Part shown: positions 57,565 to 64,000 of the stretch, in pieces
Layout: every line of letters starts with the position of its first letter
How positions within the stretch are numbered: position 1 is the stretch's first letter
Source: Micromonospora sp. CB01531
GTDB taxonomy: Bacteria; Actinomycetota; Actinomycetes; Mycobacteriales; Micromonosporaceae
Direction: 5' to 3'
Assembly: GCF_001905095.1 (NCBI RefSeq)
Contig: NZ_LWLS01000064.1
Location: 44,459 to 108,458 of the forward strand
DNA: 64,000 bases
Notes under the pieces: generated by a model
What the model was told of the DNA's origin: nothing
What the model saw: the letters and a program-made list of their open reading frames with translations, nothing else
The model's database searches: none
Program-made: the position numbers and the translations under genes

Positions 57565-58041
57565 ATGACTCCGCTGGAGATGCTCCGCGCGCATCCGTTC
57601 CTCGCCGGGCTGCCGCCGGAGTGGCTGCCCCCGCTGACCGGTCACGCCCGCCCCGTCGTGTGGCACCCCGGGCACCGGCTGTTCCGCGCCGGGCAGCCGG
57701 CGGAGCGGTTCTGGCTGGTCCGCGGCGGCGAGGTGGCGCTGGACTTCCCGGTGCCCGGTCGCGGTGACGTGGGGATCGAGACGATCGGCGCGGGCGGGGT
57801 GGTCGGCTGGTCCTGGCTCTTCCCGCCGTACCGGTGGCAGTTCGGGGCGGTGGCCGTGCGGCGCAGCCTCGCCGTCGAGTTCCAGGCCGCCGGGGTACGC
57901 CGGCTGATGGAGTCCGACGACGCGCTCGGCCGGCAGCTCACCACCCGCTTCATGAGTGTGGTGGTGGACCGGCTGCAGGCCTCCCGGGTCCGCCTGTTGG
58001 AGCTGTACGGCTATCAGACGACGCTGCCGCCCACCGGCTGA
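57565..58041 (+). CDS. Cyclic nucleotide-binding domain protein without HTH
   Basis: 158 residues, one cNMP-binding beta-roll: HPFLAGLPPEWLPPL, PGHRLFRAGQPAERFWLVRGGEVALDFP, ETIGAGGVVGWSWLFPPYRWQF. The C-terminal DNA-binding domain of Crp/Fnr proteins is lacking. Divergent from the UspA gene, a common pairing; may sense a ligand and act on a partner protein. Its 3' end overlaps the convergent gene by 28 bases. Confidence 0.8.
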   Translation: MTPLEMLRAHPFLAGLPPEWLPPLTGHARPVVWHPGHRLFRAGQPAERFWLVRGGEVALDFPVPGRGDVGIETIGAGGVVGWSWLFPPYRWQFGAVAVRRSLAVEFQAAGVRRLMESDDALGRQLTTRFMSVVVDRLQASRVRLLELYGYQTTLPPTG

Positions 58042-58364
58042 CCGCCGTCGGTCCGCCGCACGACCAGCTCGTCCACCTCCAGCCGGCCGATGCGCAGCTC
58101 CTTGATGACCGCCCGGCGGATCGCCAGCCGACCGATCGCCAGCGTGCCGACCGCGACGGCACCGAGCGCCGCCGCGGCGAGCGCCAGCGGCGCGGCCGCC
58201 GTCGGGCCCAGGGCCCGCGGGCCGGCCAGCATCGGGCCCGTGACGGAGGCTCCGGGGGTACGCATCGGGAATGCCGGCCGGTGCCGGCAGTGGGTCATCC
58301 TCTTCACCCGACGAATCCTCCGCTCCCACTCGGCGTCCGGGGCGGGGTCCGGGCGCCGGTCCAC
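58014..58364 (-). CDS. Hypothetical protein with hydrophobic and pentapeptide-like segments
   Basis: Up to 116 residues from a GTG; shorter starts (for example MTHCRH, MRTPG) are possible and no SD decides. The last half shows an alternating pattern VAVGTLAIGRLAIRRAVIK and LRIGRLEVDELVVRR, like beta-helix or pentapeptide-repeat strands, after an Ala-rich helix. Function unknown. Confidence 0.5.
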   Translation of the reverse strand: MDRRPDPAPDAEWERRIRRVKRMTHCRHRPAFPMRTPGASVTGPMLAGPRALGPTAAAPLALAAAALGAVAVGTLAIGRLAIRRAVIKELRIGRLEVDELVVRRTDGGQPVGGSVV

Positions 58365-58432
58365 CGCCCGGGTGACGTCGCCCGTTCGCCAGCCGGTCCG
58401 AACCTGTCGGTCGGTCCGCGTATCCTCCGGCG

Positions 58433-58936
58433 GTGACCAGTGAGATGCGGCTCCGCCCGGTGCGCGACGACGACCTGCCCGCGTTCTTTCGCCACGAGCA
58501 GGATCCGCAGGCCAACTGGATGGCCGCGTTCGGCCCGAAGGACCCGGCCGACCGGGCCGCCTTCGACGACCACTGGACGCGCATCCGCGCCGACCCGCGC
58601 ATCATCCTCCGGACCGTGACGGTCGACGGGGAGGTGGTCGGGCGCGTGACCGCCTTCCCGGTGGGGGAGCGCACCGAGGTCAGCTACTGGATCGATCCGC
58701 GCCGCTGGGGCCGGGGCCACGCGACCGCCGCGCTCGCCGCGCTGCTGCGTGAGCTGCCGCAGCGTCCGGTGCACGCCCGCGCCGCCAAGGACAACGCCGC
58801 CTCGCTCGCCGTGCTCCGCAAGTGCGGCTTCGTGGTGGTCGGTGCGGACTCCGGGTACGCCAACGGCCGCGGCACCGAGGTCGAGGAGTACGTGCTGGAG
58901 CTGCCCGCCGAGGCGGCTGACCAGCGCGACCACTAG
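58433..58936 (+). CDS. GNAT-family N-acetyltransferase
   Basis: 167 residues. MRLRPVRDDDLPAFFRHEQD, YWIDPRRWGRGHATAALAALL (acetyl-CoA loop RGxA) and AAKDNAASLAVLRKCGFVVVG are typical RimJ/RimL-type GNAT features. Substrate unknown. GTG start just after a short gap. Confidence 0.87.
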   Translation: MTSEMRLRPVRDDDLPAFFRHEQDPQANWMAAFGPKDPADRAAFDDHWTRIRADPRIILRTVTVDGEVVGRVTAFPVGERTEVSYWIDPRRWGRGHATAALAALLRELPQRPVHARAAKDNAASLAVLRKCGFVVVGADSGYANGRGTEVEEYVLELPAEAADQRDH

Positions 58937-58946
58937 TCTTCCCCGG

Positions 58947-59588
58947 GTGAACTGGCTGGAACTCGTCGGCTGGGCCGGCTCCGCGCTGCTGGTCTGGTCG
59001 CTGCTGCAGACGCGCATCCTGCGGCTGCGTGCCCTCAACCTCGTCGGCTGCCTCATCCTGATCGGCTACAACGCCGCCGTGCACGTGTGGCCCATGGTCG
59101 GGCTGAACGTGGTGCTCGCCGTGATCAACGTCTGGTACCTGCGGAAGCTGCTGGCCACCCGGCACGACGAGCAGACCTATCAGGTGGTCGAGGTGGGCAC
59201 CGAGGACGCCTTCCTGGCCCACACGCTGCGGGTGCACGCCGCCGACATCGCCCGGTTCAACCCCGCCTTCCGCTGGGACCCGGCCGGTGCCGACCGCTCG
59301 GCGTTCCTCGTGGTCCGCGCCGACGAGGTGGTCGGCGTGGTGGTGTCGCACGCCGAGGCCGACGGGGTGGCCCAGGTCGACCTCGACTACGTCACCCCGC
59401 CGTTCCGCGACTTCACGCCGGGCGAGTTCGTCTACCGGCGCAGCCGCCTCTTCACCGACCGCGGCTTCCGCCGGGTGGTCAGCCCGCCCGGCATGGTCGC
59501 CCCGTACTACCACCGGCTCGGCTTCAACCGGGAGGGTGACGCGTTCGTGCTGGACCTGCCCGCAGCCCCGGCCGGGCAGCGCGGGTAG
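58947..59588 (+). CDS. YgjV-like membrane domain fused to an acetyltransferase-like domain
   Basis: 213 residues. Residues 1-75 have three membrane segments (LVGWAGSALLVWSLLQTRILRLRALNLVG, VGLNVVLAVINVWYLRKLL), as in YgjV-type proteins. Residues 80-213 look GNAT-like (FLVVRADEVVGVVVSHAE, YYHRLGFNREGDAFVLDL), but a clear CoA loop is not seen. Ten bases after the GNAT gene, probably co-transcribed. Confidence 0.68.
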   Translation: MNWLELVGWAGSALLVWSLLQTRILRLRALNLVGCLILIGYNAAVHVWPMVGLNVVLAVINVWYLRKLLATRHDEQTYQVVEVGTEDAFLAHTLRVHAADIARFNPAFRWDPAGADRSAFLVVRADEVVGVVVSHAEADGVAQVDLDYVTPPFRDFTPGEFVYRRSRLFTDRGFRRVVSPPGMVAPYYHRLGFNREGDAFVLDLPAAPAGQRG

Positions 59589-59675
59589 CCGGGGGAGCGG
59601 ATCCGGCGCGCGGCGGAGGATCCGCCCGCCTGCCCGCCCGATGGGCACCGACCCGCCGGTGCCGACCGGGCCGCC

Positions 59676-60005
59676 TCAGCCGGTGCGGTCCGGCGGCCCG
59701 GACGGCGGGCCGAACGGGAAGTCCGGGACCGGCGGGACCAGCCGCACCCGGTCAGCGGGGAACTGGTGGGTGCTCCGGCCGAGGACCCGGGCGGCGGCGC
59801 GCAGCAGCCACGGTCCCGACGGGTGCAGCTCCGGCGCGATCAGGCGTCCGACCACCCGGGTCCACCAGTGGCCGGCGACGATCACGTCGGTGATACGCAG
59901 CTGGTCCGGCGGCCAGCCGCCGCGCACCACCACGTCGACCACCCGGCCCAGCCGCCGCCCGTGCAGGTCGTACGCCATCCGGCCGAGCAGCTCACCGGCG
60001 CGCAT
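59676..60005 (-). CDS. PRC-barrel-like protein 1
   Basis: 109 residues. MRAGELLGRMAYDLHGRRLGRVVDVVVRGG is PRC-barrel-like; the Pro-rich C-terminus (PPVPDFPFGPPSGPPD) is likely disordered. Overlaps the upstream PRC gene by 14 bases. Third gene of a minus-strand unit led by the NRAMP-like transporter. Confidence 0.6.
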   Translation of the reverse strand: MRAGELLGRMAYDLHGRRLGRVVDVVVRGGWPPDQLRITDVIVAGHWWTRVVGRLIAPELHPSGPWLLRAAARVLGRSTHQFPADRVRLVPPVPDFPFGPPSGPPDRTG

Positions 60006-60372
60006 GATCCGCCCCCGGGATCCGGTCGATCATGTGCCGGCGCAGCCAGGACTCCGTGGGGGACGGCGGCAGGTCGGCCGCCCGGCAGCGCAGGCGTACC
60101 GCGCTGTCCACCTCGGCGACCTGGGCGAGCGGGATGCGTCGCGGCGGCACCGGCACCTCCTCGGCGAACCGCTCGGCGATCGACACCAGGAACCGCCCGA
60201 TCCGGCCGCCGATCCGCTGCCCCAGCACGCCGTGCCCGGAGAGCAGGCAGTCCACGTACGGCACCCCCTCGGCGTCGATCGCGAACGCGATGTCGTCGAC
60301 CCGGCCGACCAGCCGGCCGTCCCGGTCGACGATCTGCCGGTCGAGCAGCTGCTTGGCCAGCTGGAGCCTCAC
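59992..60372 (-). CDS. PRC-barrel-like protein 2
   Basis: 126 residues. LLDRQIVDRDGRLVGRVDDIAFAI then a second strand set LLSGHGVLGQRIGGRIGRFL, with RIPLAQVAEVDSAVRLR near the end, fits a PRC-barrel. GTG start overlaps the stop of the NRAMP-like gene (GTGA). Such cytosolic barrels often sit with MgtE/NRAMP-type transporters and may regulate them. Confidence 0.72.
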   Translation of the reverse strand: MRLQLAKQLLDRQIVDRDGRLVGRVDDIAFAIDAEGVPYVDCLLSGHGVLGQRIGGRIGRFLVSIAERFAEEVPVPPRRIPLAQVAEVDSAVRLRCRAADLPPSPTESWLRRHMIDRIPGADHARR

Positions 60373-61595
60373 TGTCCCATCCTCGTGATGATCGCCAACG
60401 GGATCGCCGCCACCGACGCGGCGACGATGAGCAGCAGGAACACCGCCCCGAGCAGGTTGATCCACCGGCCGTTGACCCGGTCGCCCAGGTAGTTGCGGTC
60501 GTTGGCCACCACCAGGATCGGCAGGTACGTCAGCGGCAGCACCACCGCGCTGAGCACCAGCATGTACTCGGTGAGCTGCACCGGGTCGATGGTGGTCAGC
60601 AGCATCAGCACCCCGAGCAGCACGCTGACCAGCAGCACGGTGTGGAACCGGGCCGCCTCCCGGGGGGTGACCCGCTTGCCCCACTGCCAGCCGAAGTACT
60701 GCGCCACCGCGTACGCGGCGGACAGCCCGGTCTCCAGCGCGGCGCCGAAGGTAACCGCGAAGAACGCCAGCACCGCGACCGCCAGCCCGGCTCCGCCCAG
60801 CGCGGTCGCCACCGGCCGGGCCACCTGGTCGAGGCTGTTCAGCGCCGTCCCGGACGGGTGGTACGCCACGGCCGCGACGGCGAGCAGCGACAGCGCCAGG
60901 AACCCACCGACCGGGAAGCCGATCAGCACGCTCGACCGCGCGTCGGCCAGGTCGGCGGCGGTCCATTTCTCCTCCACCCCGCCGGAGGAGAAGAAGAACA
61001 CCTCGTACGGGCTGACCGTGGAGGCGAACAGCGCCACCGCCACGAACCAGTACACCGACCAGCCCGCCCCGGCGGAGCTGACATACAGCGCCTCGTGGCC
61101 GAGGCGCACCCAGTCGGTGGGCAGGGCGAACAGTGCGACCGCGAATACCAGCAGCGCCAACCCGGCCAGCCCGAACACCCGCTCCATCAGCGCGAAGCGC
61201 ATCCGCCACAGCACCAGCCAGACCGCGACCGCGGCCACCGGCACCCAGAGCAGGTAGCTGAGCCCGGTCGCCAGTTGCAGGGCCAGCGCCACCCCGCCCA
61301 GCTCCGCGGCGAGGGTGACCACCGTGACCAGGTAGGAGGCGACCAGGTTGAGCAGCGCCACCCGCGGCCCCAGCCGCTCCCGGACCAGGTCGAACACGGC
61401 CCGGCCGCTCACCGCCGCGATCCGGCCGGCCATCTCCGCGTACGCGCAGATGCCCAGCACCCCGACGACCAGCACCCACGCGTGGGCCATGCCGAACCGG
61501 GCGCCGGCCTGGCTCGCCGCCACCAGGTCGCCGATGTCGACGAAGCCGCCGATGGCGGACAGGACGCCGAGGGTGGCGGCGAGGAGCTTCCTCAC
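60369..61595 (-). CDS. NRAMP-family-like transporter with altered metal site
   Basis: 408 residues, about 11 membrane segments with the LeuT-fold layout of NRAMP proteins. The TM1 position reads VDIGDLVA instead of DPGN, and the TM6 position reads VSPYEVFF instead of MPH, so the usual Mn/Fe ligands are not kept. Substrate may differ (Mg, another ion or none). First of three coupled genes with two PRC-barrel proteins. Confidence 0.8.
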   Translation of the reverse strand: MRKLLAATLGVLSAIGGFVDIGDLVAASQAGARFGMAHAWVLVVGVLGICAYAEMAGRIAAVSGRAVFDLVRERLGPRVALLNLVASYLVTVVTLAAELGGVALALQLATGLSYLLWVPVAAVAVWLVLWRMRFALMERVFGLAGLALLVFAVALFALPTDWVRLGHEALYVSSAGAGWSVYWFVAVALFASTVSPYEVFFFSSGGVEEKWTAADLADARSSVLIGFPVGGFLALSLLAVAAVAYHPSGTALNSLDQVARPVATALGGAGLAVAVLAFFAVTFGAALETGLSAAYAVAQYFGWQWGKRVTPREAARFHTVLLVSVLLGVLMLLTTIDPVQLTEYMLVLSAVVLPLTYLPILVVANDRNYLGDRVNGRWINLLGAVFLLLIVAASVAAIPLAIITRMGQ

Positions 61596-61723
61596 GTCGG
61601 GTCGGGAGCGGGTGATCTCATCGACGCGACGATATCGGCGTCAAGTATCTCTTTTAGGGTGAATCGACCAGGCCGTCGCCCGCGCCGGCTCCGGCAGCGC
61701 CGTCGCCCGGCACCCGTCCGGGG

Positions 61724-62113
61724 TCAGGCGGCGGTGAGGTTCTGCAGACGCACCTGACCGCGGGAGACCAGCCGGCCGTCCCCGTCGGTGATCTCCACCA
61801 GCCAGAGCTGCTGGCTCCGGCCCCGGTGGATCGGGGTGCCCACCGCGGTGAGCTCGCCGTCCCGCACCGCGCGCAGGAAGTCCGTCTGGTTGGACACGCC
61901 CACCACCTGGCCCTTGTCGCCCAGCCAGAGCGCGCCGCCGATGCTGGCCGCCGTCTCCACCACCGCGCAGTAGACCCCGCCGTGCTGGATCCCGTACGGC
62001 TGGTGCAGCTCCGGGCGGACCTGCCAGCGGATCACCACCCGGTCTCCGCTGACCTCGTCGAACTTCAGGCCCAGCAGGGCCACGAAGCCCCCGGTCAGGT
62101 CCGGCTTCTCCAC
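61724..62113 (-). CDS. PaaI-type hotdog thioesterase
   Basis: 129 residues. Hotdog fold pattern: GLKFDEVSGDRVVIRWQVRPELHQPYGIQHGGVYCAVVETAAS contains the HGG(V/A)xxxxxE-type catalytic motif; GTPIHRGRSQQLWLVEITDGDGRLVSRGQVRLQNL follows. Acyl-CoA substrate unknown. Divergent from tyrS. Confidence 0.88.
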   Translation of the reverse strand: MEKPDLTGGFVALLGLKFDEVSGDRVVIRWQVRPELHQPYGIQHGGVYCAVVETAASIGGALWLGDKGQVVGVSNQTDFLRAVRDGELTAVGTPIHRGRSQQLWLVEITDGDGRLVSRGQVRLQNLTAA

Positions 62114-62212
62114 GGCAGCCCTCCTCGCTCTCGGTGGAGCGCCAGCCTAGTCGCCCGGGCGTGGGCAAACCCGGTACGGGTCCGGGCCGGTGATGGGGGA
62201 GAATCGGTAGCC

Positions 62213-63496
62213 GTGACCGACAGCAACCTCCCGCAGGGGCGGGACTCCCTGACCGAAGACCTGCAGTGGCGGGGCCTGATCCAGGACTCGACCGGCCTTG
62301 ACGAGCTGCGCGAGCTGCTCGACGGCGGGACGGCCACCTTCTATGTGGGCTTCGATCCGACCGCGCCCAGCCTGCACGTCGGCCACCTCATGCAGGTCAT
62401 CACCGCGCGCCGGCTCCAGCTCGCCGGGCACCGGCCGCTGCTGCTGGTCGGCGGCGCCACCGGCCAGATTGGCGACCCGAAGGAGACCGCCGAGCGCACC
62501 CTCAACCCGCCCGAGGTGGTGGCGGGCTGGGTCCAGCGCATCCACGACCAGCTCGCCCCGTTCGTCTCGTACACCGGGGATAACGCGGCCCGACTGGTCA
62601 ACAACCTGGACTGGACCGGCGAGATGTCGGTGGTCGAGTTCCTCCGGGATGTCGGCAAGCACTTCCCGGTGAACAAGATGCTGGCCCGCGAGGTGGTCAA
62701 GGCCCGGCTGGAGACCGGCATCAGCTTCACCGAGTTCAGCTACCAGCTGCTGCAGGCCAACGACTTCTTCGAGCTGCACCGCCGGCACGGCTGCCAGCTC
62801 CAGTACGGCGGCTCGGACCAGTGGGGCAACATCACCGCCGGGGTCGACTACATCCGCCGGCGTGGCGCCGGGCCGGTGGAGGCCTTCACCACGCCGCTGG
62901 TCACCAAGTCGGACGGCACCAAGTTCGGCAAGACCGAGGGCGGCTCCGTGTGGCTCGACCCGGAGATGACCAGCCCCTACGCCTTCTACCAGTTCTGGGT
63001 CAACGCCGACGACCGCGACGTCGTCCGCTACCTGCGCTACTTCAGCTTCCGCTCGCGGGAGGAGTTGGAGGAGCTGGAGAAGGCGACCGAGGAACGGCCC
63101 CAGGCCCGCCTCGCCCAGCGGGCGCTCGCCGAGGAGCTGACCGCGCTGGTGCACGGCGAGCGGGAGATGGCCCAGGCGGTCGCCGCCAGCCAGGCGCTCT
63201 TCGGCCGGGGTTCGCTCGAGGAGCTGACCCCGGCGACCCTGCGCGCCGCGTTGACCGAGGCCGGCCTGGTCCACCTGGCCGAGCTGCCGGACGTCGCCGG
63301 CCTGCTCAAGGAGTCCGGGCTGGTGCCGAGCATGAAGGAGGCGCGCCGGGTGATCGCCGAAGGCGGCGCGTACGTCAACAACACCCGGGTGACGGACGTC
63401 GACGCGGCAGTGTCGGCGGACGACCTGCTGCACGGGCGGTACCTGGTGCTGCGCCGGGGGAAGCGTTCCTTCGCGGGTGTTGAGCTGCGCAAATAG
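62213..63496 (+). CDS. tyrS: Tyrosine-tRNA ligase
   Basis: 427 residues, class I. VGFDPTAPSLHVGHL carries the HIGH motif, QYGGSDQWGNI binds tyrosine, KFGKTEGG is the KMSKS equivalent, and a C-terminal S4 domain (VPSMKEARRVIAEGGAYVNN) binds tRNA. GTG at 62213 with GGGGGAG about 10 bases upstream. Followed by a terminator and the rrn promoters. Confidence 0.96.
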   Translation: MTDSNLPQGRDSLTEDLQWRGLIQDSTGLDELRELLDGGTATFYVGFDPTAPSLHVGHLMQVITARRLQLAGHRPLLLVGGATGQIGDPKETAERTLNPPEVVAGWVQRIHDQLAPFVSYTGDNAARLVNNLDWTGEMSVVEFLRDVGKHFPVNKMLAREVVKARLETGISFTEFSYQLLQANDFFELHRRHGCQLQYGGSDQWGNITAGVDYIRRRGAGPVEAFTTPLVTKSDGTKFGKTEGGSVWLDPEMTSPYAFYQFWVNADDRDVVRYLRYFSFRSREELEELEKATEERPQARLAQRALAEELTALVHGEREMAQAVAASQALFGRGSLEELTPATLRAALTEAGLVHLAELPDVAGLLKESGLVPSMKEARRVIAEGGAYVNNTRVTDVDAAVSADDLLHGRYLVLRRGKRSFAGVELRK

Positions 63497-63522
63497 TCGT
63501 ATCTCGACAATGTGACGTGGGA

Positions 63523-63560
63523 CGCGCCCAGCGGATTTGACGATCAAACCGCTGGGCGCG
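63523..63560 (+). terminator. Rho-independent terminator of tyrS
   Basis: 12-bp stem CGCGCCCAGCGG/CCGCTGGGCGCG, continued by TTTG/CAAA with one bulge, followed by TAACTTTCTCTCT. Stem plus T-rich tail, 27 bases after the tyrS stop. Confidence 0.85.
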
Positions 63561-63703
63561 TAACTTTCTCTCTGCCAGCGCGGAACGGACGAAACAGGGC
63601 GAAAGCCCAAAAGGCCGGAGCGCGGAAATGACCGCCAGGATCGGATGGTTCTCTCCGTCTGACCTGGACCCGGGTGGTGCCCCGGATTCGCCGCGAGGCG
63701 GAT

Positions 63704-63732
63704 TTGGCGAGGCGGAACCGACCGGGTAAGGT
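63704..63732 (+). promoter_or_regulatory. rrn promoter P1 (candidate)
   Basis: TTGGCG (63704-63709), 17-base spacer, TAAGGT (63727-63732). The spacer ends in CCGACCGGG, similar to the second promoter. Confidence 0.65.
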
Positions 63733-63866
63733 TACTGGCCGGCAGGGACACGGGCGAGCAAGCGCGGCGGCCGTCCTGCCGAAATCCACGAGGCGCCCGG
63801 CGCGAGCCGGTCGAATCGGGGTGCCCGGTAAAGGGGTGGAAGCACGACGAACCGCCAAACAGCGGT

Positions 63867-63895
63867 TTGACACGGCAGAAACCACCGGGTAACGT
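63867..63895 (+). promoter_or_regulatory. rrn promoter P2 (candidate)
   Basis: TTGACA (63867-63872), 17-base spacer ending CCACCGGG, TAACGT (63890-63895). A perfect -35 and good -10 for the housekeeping sigma factor. Confidence 0.75.
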
Positions 63896-64000
63896 AGTAA
63901 AAGTGCCCGGCGCGAGAGCGGCGGTCGCGGTGAACGAAATGCCCCGGATGGTGGCCCTGCGAATGTGGGGTTGCTGGATGGTGTGTGGTTGTTCTTTGAG
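63896..64000 (+). other. rRNA operon leader, cut by the window end
   Basis: After the second promoter comes a gene-free leader ending GTGTGGTTGTTCTTTGAG, the start of the TTCTTTGAGAACTCAACA-like stretch found just before actinobacterial 16S rRNA. The 16S gene itself is outside the window. The part 63561-63703 holds no recognised feature. Confidence 0.7.

Noticed and set aside
63561..64000. 16S rRNA start inside the window
   Set aside because: Only leader sequence is seen; conserved 16S 5' sequence does not appear before the end.

Overview
The window is high-GC actinobacterial chromosome. GTG starts, ATGA/GTGA stop-start overlaps and gene content point to Micromonosporaceae, probably Micromonospora; the genus is an inference. 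It ends just upstream of an rRNA operon.

Layout. 30-3110: def-fmt-rsmB. 3111-3707: non-coding, with a 16-bp inverted repeat. 3708-8370: secreted M28 aminopeptidase, septum-formation-type lipoprotein, rpe, REC-GGDEF protein. 8459-12929: FMN riboswitch and ribD-ribE-ribM-ribBA-ribH. 13037-17609 (minus strand): MFS exporter with ArsR-type regulator, then a polar amino-acid ABC importer. 17767-20418: hisE-hisG, a YdcZ-type membrane protein, a PH-domain protein. 20824-26933: infC-rpmI-rplT, a SpoU-type RNA methyltransferase, pheS-pheT. 27061-29112 (minus strand): a BcrA-type ABC exporter and a small membrane protein. 29565-41418: a RiPP gene cluster. 41479-42675: LtrA-like protein. 42762-51202: argCJBDFRGH. 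51263-62113: an accessory run holding a DUF397 remnant, MmcQ-like protein, alkyladenine glycosylase, Asp-box protein with a MoaD-like partner, flavin oxidoreductase pair, stress proteins and a NRAMP-like transporter with two PRC-barrel proteins. 62213-63496: tyrS, then a terminator, tandem rrn-type promoters and the rrn leader.

The most interesting system is the RiPP cluster at 29565-41418, which lies between pheT and argC. Three small precursor genes share a leader (LETETFEIE-type) and have cores made almost only of Ser, Thr and Cys, with uninterrupted runs of 25-30 such residues. They are flanked by an E1-like leader-binding protein, a YcaO cyclodehydratase, a tandem SagB-type dehydrogenase, a split class-I dehydratase (glutamylation and elimination proteins) and a membrane M50 metalloprotease. 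This predicts azoles plus dehydroamino acids. Only one protein of the small SpaB_C-like type is present, so there is no separate candidate for a pyridine-forming [4+2] enzyme. A linear, goadsporin-like product is therefore more likely than a true thiopeptide. A 24-bp palindrome sits between this operon and the divergent ABC exporter genes.
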